From assembly GCA_030549775.1 (NCBI GenBank), contig CM060180.1, forward strand, positions 26,865,590 to 26,929,589: a stretch of 64,000 bases of DNA, in the 5' to 3' direction. How positions within the stretch are numbered: position 1 is the stretch's first letter; every line of letters starts with the position of its first letter. Origin of the DNA: Tamarix chinensis (taxonomy: Eukaryota; Streptophyta; Magnoliopsida; Caryophyllales; Tamaricaceae). The notes under the pieces were generated by a model. That model was not told the origin of the DNA. It made no database searches and saw nothing but the letters and a program-made list of their open reading frames with translations. Position numbers and translations under genes: made by a program. Positions 25,250 to 36,640 of this stretch are shown piece after piece.

Positions 25250-26350
25250 TATGACTACAATATGTAAATGGTGTGACCGATCATACGATGAGTATGATGT
25301 CACCTATCGACACCACAATATATTATTTTTAATATTTTTATGAATTGAATCAATTTTAGTTATTAAATAAATAAAAATAGTCATTATAATATTGCTAAGA
25401 TTATTCTCTATATATAGACACTCATGTTGATATATTTTTGACTAGAAAATTTTTTTATATATCTTTCATCATTATTGTATATATCTTTTTACTATTGTTG
25501 TATTTATTATATTTCACTATTGTGTTACAAATGTATCTTCCACTATTATTGTATCATTTTTTTTATCATTATCATTCTAATATTTGACCATTATCTAGAC
25601 AAAATTTCACTATCATTGTACTAAAATTTTGACAAAATAAAAGAGAAAATGGTATTGTGTATTTATCTCATAATATTTTACCATTATTATATTGTTATTC
25701 ATTATTATTGTTGTTGTTGTTGTTATACTAAAATTTCACCATTGTTCTACTGATAATTCACCTTTATTATGATAAAATTCCAACAATGTAATTATCTCCA
25801 TACCATAACTATCCAACGGGCTTTCACCATTATTGTACATGAGCATAACTTCATTCAAATTTACAACAACAAAATAAAAAATAGCGAATTAGTATTGCAA
25901 CAAAATTTCAACACTATTATCTCAGTCTTTCAAAACGATTGTATATATTTTTCATGATTGATGCATTTATCTTTCACATATATTTTACCACTATTCTACT
26001 ACAATTTCATTATTATTATACTAACAATGATCTTTTTTATTGATGTATATATCTTTCACCATTATTTTGCTAAAATTTCACAATTGTTAAATATGAATTT
26101 TGATTTCCTCATGATGCTTCAATACTATTGTACCTATATTTGATCATATATTTTTTTATTGATAGTATACCAATATAGGTTTTCATTTGTAGAGTAAGAT
26201 TTTAGAAAGATTACGGTATATATTTTTAATTTTTTCAATTTTCCAAATTAAAAATAAATTAATTTTTAAAAATTGAAAAAAAATGACATGAATGTAAGCC
26301 ATATGATGCGTCACCTTAGGACCGAAGACACCATATAATTTACGCAAGGA
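25250..26350 (+). mobile_element. Element carrying family C repeats (copy C3)
   Basis: The core (about 25,420-26,160) is made of irregular repeats of TTTCACCATTATTGTAC and TTTCACYATTATTCTACTAAAA. Flanking blocks, ATGGTGTGACCGATCAT near 25,268 and GGACCGAAGACACCAT near 26,320, are loosely inverted relative to each other, hinting at terminal inverted repeats of a non-autonomous DNA transposon. Superfamily not determined. No reading frame. Confidence 0.4.
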
Positions 26351-26565
26351 CTAAGTGCAGCTTAGCACCCCCAAAACCCCAAGGTTACCCAAAAATAAAT
26401 AATTTTACCTAGTTCCACTTAGTCACTCCCTATAATTAATATGTTGCGTAAACTAGCTAGCCTTTGATATTTCATCCTTGTAGTTCTTGATTTTCCACCT
26501 TTAATGACTAAATATAGATAAATCACCAATCCATCAAAATGAAATAATCTCAATACCTTTATCAC

Positions 26566-26622
<57 letters not shown>
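26566..26622. repeat. (TTA)n microsatellite
   Basis: About 19 uninterrupted TTA triplets. Confidence 0.95.
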
Positions 26623-26624
<2 letters not shown>

Positions 26625-27407
26625 CTTGTATTTATATTGTGATTTTTGCATAAAAGTGCGTTGACAAAATTTTATATTATATATATTAGTAACTTCGGGC
26701 TTTAATGACAAAATGTTAGTAACAACACTCAATCGTCATTGTATAATAGGATAATCTATATTGCGACCAAAATATCATAATCCTTTTAGCAAAACATCAT
26801 GAGATTTTTACATATGCTCTCAAAAGGATTTATGATTTCATCTTAGAAAGGACTTATGTGACGAAGTCTACACTGGGTGACGTCTATAACAAGAAAGATC
26901 GAAAGAAGGGGAAAAAAAAAGGTATTTCCCCATCATTGTATATATTATTTTTATAACATTTTCTAATGTTTCATTTCTTTTAGCTATTCAGAGTTGTTAT
27001 TTTCCCTTTTCTATCATTCATATTTATGTGTCGAATCCTCGTCTCTGTGCAATCATAACTCGTAAGTTTTTCAAGCTAAACCGAGGTAGGTGTCTGATTA
27101 CCTAACTAGAACCAGTCCCCATAACTACTGTTAGGAATTTGTTCAAACTTTTAACTATTGTCACAAACTAATCCACTGGTAAGTGAACGCCGGTTTTGAA
27201 ACGCAATGCCTTTAAAAACTTGTTTTCATCCAGCCCCTCCGATCTTTTTCCAATCGATATAGTAATATTACTTTAGCATATGCTGGGGACAATGGTAATT
27301 ATTGACCGGTTGTTGCTGTAATATATTTTTTTTTTCTTAACCAAATTTATTAAAAAAGTGCATAAACTTTTGAAAAACAGTTGTTTGAGCGTAAAAAAAA
27401 TTAGCCC
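26623..27407. other. AT-rich intergenic DNA
   Basis: No gene or clear repeat recognised. Confidence 0.5.
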
Positions 27408-27415
27408 AAATATAT

Positions 27416-27911
27416 TAGGAACGTGTGAAAAATTGGAGATCTAAAAATCTGATTTAATATCTAAAAAATGTAATCCGATAATTAAGATATTTAATCAGAA
27501 TTTTGTTAAAATGATATCTAATTTTTGACTGGATTATCTTATTCAAAACAATATATATATGGTGTTTTGCTTATTATTGTAATAATATATCATATTAGTT
27601 TATTATTCTAGTGTTAAGTTTTTGAAATTTATTTATTTATTCAATTTAAACATTAAAAATAATATTTCATTGCTCTAAAAAGACATTCATATGACTATAG
27701 AAATAAATATTAACCGATATATAATCTTTATTATAAAAGTTAATAAAATTATTAAAATTGTATTTTCGTACAAATATTAGATTTATCCAATATTCGATCC
27801 ATATTTTGTTCATATTTTTAGATATTCAAGAATTTGAATATCCAATTTAAAGACATGTAGCGAATAATATCCAATCTAATAGACACATATATTTGGTTGT
27901 GAATACCCCTA
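27416..27911. mobile_element. Non-autonomous hAT element (496 bp)
   Basis: The right end, read inward on the minus strand, is TAGGGGTATTCACAACC, a good match to the TAGGGCCGTTCACGG terminus of the 14.4 kb element. The left end TAGGAACGTGTG is more worn. The flanks AAATATAT (27,408-27,415) and AAATATAC (27,912-27,919) form a 7/8 target duplication of the length expected for hAT. Inside are TATCTAAAAA/TCCGATAAT motifs of the same family. No transposase. Confidence 0.65.
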
Positions 27912-28019
27912 AAATATACACGTATGGTACATTTAGAAGTCCCTTTCACACTAAAACCTTCCATATACACGAATCAAAAGAAGTGGTGAGTGTAATTGGC
28001 AATTTATACCATGTAGCCA

Positions 28020-28960
28020 TTTGCATAGTGAGCATGGTGTGAAATGTGATGTCATGCTGACATCATGGTGTTTTTTTTAAATTAAAATATTTTTTTAGTA
28101 GGATTATCAAGAAAAAAATTCTATCATAATGTTCTTGAGCTTTTTTTTTCTACAAATAGATATTCATATTAATATATTTTTGATAAAAAAAATATGGTGA
28201 AATATTGGTATAATCATGATGAAAGATCATGAAATATATTTTTAATAAAAACAATATGGTGGTTTTAGAAGAGTAATAATCAAAAAATGTGTGTAGTAAT
28301 GGTAAAAGATTAGTTTTAGTATGCTAATGATGAAATTTTAGTAGGACAATAGAGAACAATATGTATACTGGTGAAAGATAAGTATAAAAACAATAAAATA
28401 TATGTACAATGACAATGAATAATTATAAGAATAGTGTTGAAATTTAGTAATTTTTAATATAATAATGATAAAAGATATGTACAACAATAGTGAAGAATAA
28501 GTACAATGTCAGTAAAAATTTAGTTCAGTTATGATTAAAGATCAATTCAATTATGATAAAAGATCAGTTTACGATTGTTGAAACATTAATCATATTATAT
28601 GATGATAGATAAATACAATGTTGGTGAAAAATCAGTTGAGTTATGTTAAAAGACTAGTTCAACATTGATGAACTTTCAATTCAGTTATGGTGAAAGAATA
28701 ATTAATTTGTGGTAAAATATTGACTATATTCTACGATAAGAGATAAGTACAATTTGAATATATAAAAGATGAGTTTTTATGTATGGTGACATATATACAT
28801 AAATTATTTTTAAATTATAAATATATTTGTAAGAAAAATTATCATATAATTTTTTAATAACCCTAAGTAAAGATATTTTACTTTATTTTGTAAAAAAAGT
28901 TGATATCGTGATAGTATCAAGGGGTATCATGATGATGGTGGTGCAACGTGTTGCATTCTC
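28020..28960 (-). mobile_element. Element carrying family C repeats, inverted (copy C4)
   Basis: The core at about 28,150-28,790 is the reverse complement of the C3 type repeats: 'gtacaatgacaatgaa', 'tggtgaaagataagtac', 'agttatgataaaagatcag'. At the left is ATGGTGTGAAATGTGATGTCATG (about 28,034) and at the right a GCAACGTGTTGC palindrome. Ends not defined. Non-coding. Confidence 0.4.
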
Positions 28961-30092
28961 ATTCACCAAGGTTGCTCCTAAGGTTTAGAAGAATTATTGG
29001 CAGTAGTAGGAGGAGGAGGAAGACCAAATATATTAGAACTTTCATGTTATTACAAGATGTAAACTGCTAAATATTAGAATTAACGTAGTTCAAATACAGA
29101 GCCTCCATTTCTATAATTTAGCTCTAGCTCTATCAAGCAAACTGTCATGGCATGTTGCTTGCTTGACTTTTTTGTCCTTATTATACATAGATTATGAATT
29201 TGGGATTCCTATTTTTAGGAGTCTCGAGCCTGCTTTGTCCGCATATGCCGAATATCAGTTTGCCATTCATTAAAAAAATATATATATATTTAATTTTTCA
29301 AGGATGGGAGGGTGCTCAATGGCTAAGTTGAATTTAATACCTCCATTGTCACAAAATCATACTGCTTTAAAATTTTGTTTTGGGGAAAGATTTTATGTCT
29401 AACAATGAATGTGTAACTCATATATATATAAATACACCTAATAAATACAAACAGTAGCTGAGGCGGTTTATACCTAACACAAGTTTCTTTTCCTTGCCAA
29501 GTCTAAGTTAATTCTTACGATGAAGAAAGATATTTATTTTTTTTTTATCTGTTTTGGCAATTAAGTACGGATTTCTAGCAAAATTCTTATTTTTTTTTCT
29601 TGCTAGGTGTTCAAACGCCAAACGGTATTATAACATTCAAGATAATCCCATCTTACGTGATAACAAAGTTCTTCCGTCATAATAAATTTTTGTACCCTTT
29701 TTTTTTTTTTACCGAAACAATTGTTTGCCTGGCTCTTATTCTTCATAGTAATTTGTTTGACTAAGATGCAGCAGCCAATCCTTGTGTTTTGCCTCTTGTC
29801 GCACGTACATCACCTACCGCCTTTTCCATATATTTATATAGAAGGTCTTCCACGACACACTACTGAACGGATAAAGACACATATCTACGTGCTGTAAACA
29901 TTATGTTTGACTAAGATGACGATGGTGGTGGTGGTGTTTGTTGGATGGTACATTCGATCAGCGATCGGATGTTGAGACCGCTAATTACTAGGTCAAAATT
30001 TATTAATAACTTCACTGATCTCGCCTTCTCTCTCGAATGTTTGTTTGAATGGTAAAAATATAAGAGTGGTTTATGTCAATCGTGTTCGTTAA
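28961..30092. other. Intergenic DNA
   Basis: No gene recognised. A TATA-like TATTTATATAGAAGG occurs at about 29,830-29,844 in a less AT-rich patch (29,750-29,960), but no coding region or hairpin RNA follows that I can support. Confidence 0.45.
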
Positions 30093-30725
30093 GGCTCTAT
30101 TTAGTTTAAGGAAAACAGTAAGAAAAAGAAAAAAAATTAGAAGGAAAATATTTTTTATATGTTTGGTTGTTAGGAAAATTATAAAGAAAGAAAATATTGT
30201 GGAAAACATGGAGGAATAATATACCTGTTAACTTTCCTCAGCTAAACCTAAGGAAAATAACAGGAAACCTCTCTCACTTGGCTGTGATCTGCGGCAGCTA
30301 CAATGCCTTCGTGCCATTTGCCATTTCCTTTCTTTTTCTATGGGTTCTTTGCTGAAATTTACTTTTGATGCTTTATTTTATAGAAGTCGGTGCGCTTTTG
30401 AACCTGTTGCATGATTTACTATTCTAAAATAATAATAAATTAGTAACTCGTGAATGAAAAATTAATTTACTAATAGAGAAAGATTAATAAATTCGTAATA
30501 AAATATTAATATCTTATCAATAAAAGATCTATTTTAAATTAGAATATTATTAATAGTAAACGATCGATTTACGTCTAAAAAATAATATGTTAATGATAAA
30601 AATTAGTATATTGATAATAAAATATTTTTTAAAGTAGAATGGTTGTTAAAGTTTAATTCACCTATAAAAAGTCAATTTATTGATAATAAAATATTAACTT
30701 AATAGTAGTAAAAGATATTTAAATG

Positions 30726-30727
<2 letters not shown>

Positions 30728-30766
<39 letters not shown>
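30728..30766. repeat. (TA)n microsatellite
   Basis: About 19 TA units within the Harbinger-like element. Confidence 0.95.
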
Positions 30767-30771
<5 letters not shown>

Positions 30772-30960
30772 TAGCAAAAAATTTTAATAATCTAAGCACA
30801 TAATTCTAACATTAATTAAATTTTATTTCAAATTTGATGAGTTTTAACCGAAATCTAATATATTTTATCCGATAGATATATAATCGGATATGGATGAATA
30901 AACATAATTATGGATATGGAGGAGAATAAAATACCCACCAAATTTGGATACGGATATAGA

Positions 30961-31861
30961 TAGGGCTGTGCAAAACCGAATATCCGTATCCGATCGTTTT
31001 TTTTTTTTGAATATCCGATCCGATCGGATATTTAGTAACCTATATCCGTATCCGTATCCATTAATAGCGGATATCCGAATAGTCAGATATCTGAAAAATC
31101 GGATATATTCGGTACATCCGATTATCCGAAAAATATTTATTTTTCAACAAAAAAAGACTTATTTATGACCGGATATCCGAAAATTTGATAATTTAAATTC
31201 TGATATCCGATATCCGATATCCAAACATCCATATTGAAATATCCATATGTGGATATTTTAACCTGCTTGAGTTAAATTAATATAAATTCAAAAATCCAAA
31301 GTTCATAACAAATACAATAAATCAACAATAATCCAAATATGCGCATTGAAATATCCAGATGTGGATATTTTAACCTGCTAGAATTAAATTAAAATAAATT
31401 TTAAAAATCCAAAGTCCATAACAAATACAACAAATCAACAATAATCCAAATATCTGCATTGAAATATCCAAATGTTGATATTTTAACCTGGTAGAATTAA
31501 ATTAAAATAAATTCTAAAAATCCAAAGTCCATAACAAATACAACAAATCAATAATAATCAAAAGTCCAAAGTCCATAACACAAATACAACAATAATCTAA
31601 AGTCCATAAATTCATAATTTTCGGGTTAAATAATTATATATAATTTATTTAATCAAAAAATATTTATATATTTTATTTTTAAAAAATATTTTTGTTATAT
31701 ACTGGATATTTTAATCGGATCGGATAATCCGGAAAAATATTGGATCAGATATCCGCTCCGAAATTTTTTAATTTTGACCGGATTGGATATCCTAAAACTC
31801 GGATCATATTTTTTAAATATCGGATCAGATTTTCGGATTACGGATTTTTTGCACAGCCCTA
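30961..31861. mobile_element. Non-autonomous hAT element (901 bp) with perfect 8-bp target duplication
   Basis: The ends are TAGGGCTGTGCAAAA and its exact complement TTTTGCACAGCCCTA, perfect inverted repeats of 15 bp. Identical GATATAGA octamers flank them at 30,953-30,960 and 31,862-31,869. TAGGG termini plus an 8-bp duplication define the hAT superfamily. Subterminal regions are crowded with ATCCGATAT/TCGGATAT motifs, plausible transposase-binding sites. A three-unit tandem repeat fills the centre. There is no coding capacity. The clean ends suggest this is the youngest transposon in the window. Confidence 0.92.
31225..31565. repeat. Tandem repeat, 112-113 bp unit, three copies
   Basis: Units start near 31,233, 31,345 and 31,458 at the phrase ATTGAAATATCCA. 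Each continues 'gtggatattttaacctg', 'aattaaattaaaataaat', 'aatccaaagtccataacaaa' and 'aatcaacaataatcc'. The units are about 90% alike. The array lies entirely within the hAT element at 30,961-31,861. Confidence 0.9.
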
Positions 31862-32278
31862 GATATAGATATATATTTTGTTATCGAGTTTGGATAATGG
31901 GTTTGTATTTTTTTATACTTTTTTTGAAATTATTGTAAGTTATTCATGTAATATTTTAGAATAGTTCTATAAAAGAAATTTGAAATAAGTATTGATTTTA
32001 TGGAATTTTTATAAAATTTTTAGAAATTTTATGTAATTTTTTGTATATCAATATAATATCTTTAATAACATTAAATGTATAATAATATTTAAATAATAAC
32101 ATTTAACTTTTCTTAGAATTTTCTTTCTATATACCAAACACTAAAAATATTTTCCAATATTTTAATTTTCCACAAAATTTTCTCCAACAACCAAACAAAG
32201 GAAAGAAAATAAATTTCTTTAATTTTCTTTCCTCTTCATTTTCCTTTCCACTTAATTTTCTTCAAACCAAACAAACTC

Positions 32279-33011
32279 TAAGACTTTAGTGTCATTACGT
32301 GGAACTAGTATCACTCGCCCGTAGAATGCATGGAATTTCTGGATAGAATGTAACATACTAAAATAATAAAATTTAGAATATTAAATAAGGAAAATAATAA
32401 AATTATAAAGAGACGTTATGATTATTAAAATAGATAAAATACTAGTTGAAAGATAAATAATAAAATAATACGCTATATATATGAATGACAAATACAAAAT
32501 ATGTGTAGCAAATAACTAAGTAAATGAATACATAACTTAGCTAGATTGCCTCCCTACACTTTCTTAAAGATAATATTTATTGTCGATGTACTTTTATTTT
32601 ATTGTTCTTGCATATCAAAAAATTTCATCTTATTACTATATATATTAGGATTATGAGATGCTGTAAATTGATCATCTGATTGAATACTTTATGCATGCAA
32701 TGATATATTGTATGATATAATGCAATTAATTGTATATTCCCAGTGTATATTAATGTATACTATTTATTAATATACTATGGAAAAGAAACATTAAGAATTG
32801 AAGGCCCACAATATTTGATTTATTATGCATTGGTGAAAATTGTTGGACCATATATAGCCTAAGTAATTTAATACATGTCTCTAAATATATAAATTAAGAT
32901 TCATAATTACGTCATTAAATTATTATAGCCAACTGGTTGTATTGAATAATTAATTTATGAGCAATAATTGTTGCAGTTGGTTGGAAAATTTTGTCTTCAC
33001 ATTATCCTTAA
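32279..33011. other. AT-rich intergenic DNA
   Basis: No gene or repeat recognised. Confidence 0.5.
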
Positions 33012-33641
33012 GAAAACTCTACTTTTATATAATTATAGATATTTATGGATCTAGATATTTAATATTTTAGATATCCGATCATTAAATATTCAGGAAAAAA
33101 AATTAGATATTAGAAGATTTGATATCTAAAATTTTAAATTGGATACCAAATAATCTATTAGATATCCAAAACTTTCAAGCAGGCCACATAAGAAATATCA
33201 AATTAAAAATAAGCAATCAAAAAGTAAAATAAAAAAATTGATCCAATTTGAACAAATATGATCTAATGATTTGATTTGAGTATTAAACTATATTATATTC
33301 AATTAGTAATTTTAAATTTTGGAAATACCTAATTACAAAAATAATTAAAAAGTATAAAATTTACTTACAATAAACACTTGTTTCGAATTATACACACATA
33401 TACTTAATCATATAAAATAAAATTTTATGAAAAATAAATAGTGTTTGGAGTGTATATGTATATAACTTATCGGATCAGATATTAGTTATATTTGTTAGAT
33501 AGCATATCCTAGTTATTTAATCTTTTATTTATCATATTGGTTATTTGATTTGGAAAAAAAATATCGGATCGGTTATTTCATATTAAATTGATTCAAATAT
33601 CAGATCAAATCTTCATATATCGAATAATATGAATAACTTTA
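33012..33641. mobile_element. Degenerate hAT element of the same family
   Basis: The right end (about 33,590-33,641), read inward as TAAAGTTATTCATATTATTCG, is clearly related to the right end of the 14.4 kb element (GTTGTTCATGTTATTGG). Internal GATATCCGATC and TCGGATCGG motifs agree. The left end is worn; the flanks (ATCCTTAA versus GTTCTTAA) agree at only 6 of 8 positions, so that boundary is tentative. Confidence 0.45.
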
Positions 33642-34142
33642 GTTCTTAATATCCTCGTCAGTGAGGAGACTAATGTAGTGTATTGGCATAATATGGGAAC
33701 TTTGATCCTATAAGTAATAAGAATGAAAAGAGGTAAAAGACCAAAAACATACCAATGGCTACGAAAAGAAGCTACTTCTACCCGTAACTTACTCAATCAC
33801 GCACCTTTTTCAATAATTTTTTTTAAATAAATTTAATAGTATATTATAGTCTTCACTTAAGCACAACAGAGCCAAAGTAATTGTTATATAAACAAATAAA
33901 ATAAAAAGTGACAAAGACACAAATAGAAAATAGCGTGTGAGTTTGTGATTCGTATTTGATATGAGTAGTATGGTGTGTTATGTCTAGAAATTTGGAGTGG
34001 AGCAAAGCTTTAAAAAATGAAAAAGGACTGGGGGTATTGGTAGACATGCATGCACCAAAAATATGCGAAGAAAAAAAATGAAGAAGAAAACAAGAGCTAG
34101 ATAGAAGCAAACATGGGTGTGCTATGTTAGTGAGCATACCTT

Positions 34143-35868
34143 GGACCTAACATGGGCAACCCAGTCAATCAACACACCTATGTTGCCTCAATTGTCAATT
34201 TTGAATTTTTTACACCCTTTCTACCATAATTCTTTTTAATTGAGCTTTATTTTTCATTGGCCATTGTAAAGACTTCTCAATTAGGTCTCCTATGTCTTTA
34301 AGAAAGACTCGTGAGAGGGAACTTGTACAAATGAGAGATTAATTTTGATTCACGTTGTGTTATTTAATTGTAACATATGTAGGGCTTGTGTACATGTTTA
34401 CATTGATCAATTGCCAACAAAATGGTGTCAGAGTTTGGGTTCATATTTGAAGTGTTTCAAGATGATGTTTTTGAGGTTAGATATTGTAAAATGTGATTAT
34501 TTCATAAATTTTGGCTTATGGAAGTTGAAGAGGAGGTTGTTTAAGGAATGGGAGAAGGATTTCTTTTGGAGACAAAATAAAGCGAATACGATGATTGATG
34601 AGAAGGTTGATTTAAAGGCCATGTCTACTATACAATAATTTATTTCTAATAAGGTCCTAAATGAGGTTGTGAAATAGATAATTGTGTCCCTTATGCAGCT
34701 CAAATTAAAGTCATTTTACATGACCAAATTAGTGATAAATTATCTATTATTGAAGAACAAGTTGTGTGTGCTAATATAAGGTAAGGGAAAATATTTGAAA
34801 TCTTATCTTAATGAATTTGACTTTATTAGTGTGGAAGTGCAAAATATAAGTTCAAATTAGATGATGGAGATCTTGGTATTAAATTATCATACACTTTACC
34901 TTCTGATTGTAAATACTTTTGTGAGACTATAGTGCATGGTAAAGACAAGTCTGGCTTTGATGAGATTAAAATTATCCTACTATGATGGAAATTAATTGAG
35001 AATCAATTAGCTAGATGAAATTAAGGTGACTCGCATGGTAAAGGGTTTTTGGCTAGAGGAGATCTTAGGATTAGGTTCTTGTGATAAGAAGAAATCTGGA
35101 TCAAGGTCTAAAAGTAAATTTAAACATGTTTTTTGCCATGGATGTCACAAGAAATATTTGTAGAGGAATTTTGTATATAAAGTTGGTTAATCATTTAGAA
35201 AAAAAGATGATGATGTTATAACCTAAGATGATAATGATGTTGAGGTGTTGATTATTATAAATAGACATACCAAGATGAATGATGGGTGGATTCTAGAATA
35301 TGGATGCTTTTATCATATTTTTCCTAAGATGAATCGATTCTAGACCTATAAGATGGAGTAACTTCAATGGACATCGATGCTACATGCAAACTTGCTAGTA
35401 CAATGGTTGTGAAATTGAGGATGTATGATGGTGTGGTGAAGACAGTGTCTAGTGATCATCATATCCTTGAGTTAGCTAATAAGTTGATTTGTCTGAGTTC
35501 TTTGTATTTTAATAGATAATGGCGTGTGATTAAGGATGGGATGATGAGGATTGCTAAAGGAGATCTTGTTGTAATGAAAGGTAAAAGAGTCAATATATTG
35601 TATGAATTTTTTGGTCTTATTGTTGAAGGTACAACCATATTGATATCAAGTGTGTCTTGAGTCAGATGTTATGAGACTTAGAGATATGCGAATAGGACAT
35701 ATGAGTGTTAAGGGTATGAATAATCTCCCTAAAAGAAAGCATTAGTGCAATGGATTTTTGTGAACATTATTTGTTTGATAAGTAGAAGCAGGCAATATTT
35801 TTAGTAGGTGTACATAATATAATTATATCCATTCATATTTTTGAGTCTTGCAAGTGTGGTTGTAACTA
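34143..35868 (+). pseudogene. Decayed Ty1/copia retrotransposon: 5' LTR remnant, primer site, gag and start of pol
   Basis: A candidate primer-binding site at 34,423-34,433 (TGGTGTCAGAG) follows a probable 5' LTR remnant. Downstream, broken frames give pieces of copia gag-pol in the expected order: NFGLWKLKRR near 34,508; LPSDCKYFCETIVHGKDKSG near 34,900-34,960; a damaged zinc knuckle, KFKHVFCHGCHKKYL, near 35,115-35,163; DGWILEYGCFYHI near 35,283, where an Asp-Ser-Gly protease motif would be but the Asp and Ser are replaced; then GAG-pre-integrase pieces (MKGKRVNILYEF near 35,576; MDFCEHYLFDK near 35,750). Stops and frameshifts abound. Integrase, reverse transcriptase, RNase H and the 3' LTR are absent. 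The gene product names are family knowledge; the order is seen in the sequence. Confidence 0.7.
34423..34433 (+). other. Candidate copia primer-binding site
   Basis: TGGTGTCAGAG differs by one base from TGGTATCAGAG, the sequence complementary to initiator-methionine tRNA used by most plant copia elements. It sits just upstream of the gag remnant, where it belongs. Confidence 0.6.
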
Positions 35869-36200
35869 GAAGTGACAAATGGGTCTTACGGGTGGGGTTT
35901 GGTTCAGGTTAAAATCGAGTTGTTTTACAATCAGGTCAGGTTTAGGTGTATTTCTACTTTGGGTCTAATTTGGATAACGATGATTCAGTTTAGGTTGTAT
36001 TAGGATGAGTCATTTTAGGTTAGGATAATATAGGGTTGAGTATGAGTCTAACCAATTAGGTTTTTCTGAGTTTGAGCTCGATTCGGATCTACATACTCCC
36101 AGTCGGATTGGGTTTGGATTGTGTAAATTCAGGTCTATAAACTCCAAATCATATTAAGTTTTGACTAAGTTAATTCAGTTTAGAACTTGCATTAACATTG
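35869..36200. repeat. G/T-rich degenerate repeat
   Basis: Phrases such as 'gggtggggtttggttcaggtt', 'gggtctaatttgg' and 'tcggattgggtttgg' recur irregularly. In reverse complement they resemble the AACCTGA/ACCCGA-rich repeat at 39,660-40,560. It cuts off the copia remnant, so it is probably part of a later insertion. Confidence 0.45.
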
Positions 36201-36640
36201 ATTATTATCAATTTAATATAGTTAATAAATTAAATCTTGTGATTTATTATTATTGTTACGATTATCATAGTAATTTTTATCATAATATATGTAATGATAT
36301 AACAAATTATTATCATAAAATATGTTATAATGATAATAATAAATTAAAATTATTTTTATAGATACAATTATAAATATTATTATATAACAATCATTGTTGT
36401 TATAACTATAAGTATTATTTTAATTATAATAGTTAGTATTATTGTTATTGTTATTGTTATTATTAAATTATTATTATCTTCAAAAATATAATAATCATTA
36501 GTATTAGTAGAAATAAAAATATAAATTTCACTATTGTTATTATAATAATATATATTATAATTATTATATTTACAATTATAATTATTATATTTACAATAAT
36601 TAATACTCGTAAACAACAACAACAATATATGAGGATAAGG
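36200..36640. repeat. AT-only low-complexity tract (TTA/TAT-rich)
   Basis: Imperfect TTA, TAT and TTG triplet runs with almost no G or C. Long open frames here are by-products of composition. Confidence 0.85.

Larger units (their letters stand above)
30093..32278. mobile_element. PIF/Harbinger-like non-autonomous element, interrupted by a hAT insertion
   Basis: The left end GGCTCTATTTAGTTTAAGG and the reverse complement of the right end (GAGTTTGTTTGGTTTGAAG) are terminal inverted repeats. Both flanks are TAA (30,090-30,092 and 32,279-32,281), the 3-bp duplication of PIF/Harbinger. The last 180 bp closely resemble the last 175 bp of the element at 50,200-51,174 (shared ACAACCAAACAAA and 'atttctttmattttctttcc'), so both belong to one family. 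Removing the nested hAT (901 bp plus 8-bp duplication) leaves about 1.28 kb. No transposase frame is present. Confidence 0.65.

Noticed and set aside
31225..31565. CRISPR-like array (three regularly spaced repeats)
   Set aside because: The units are contiguous 112-bp tandem repeats without unique spacers, in plant nuclear DNA.
30961..31861. Coding capacity or regulatory region in the TCGGATAT-rich sequence
   Set aside because: Perfect terminal inverted repeats and an 8-bp duplication show that it is a non-autonomous hAT element; its open frames are incidental.
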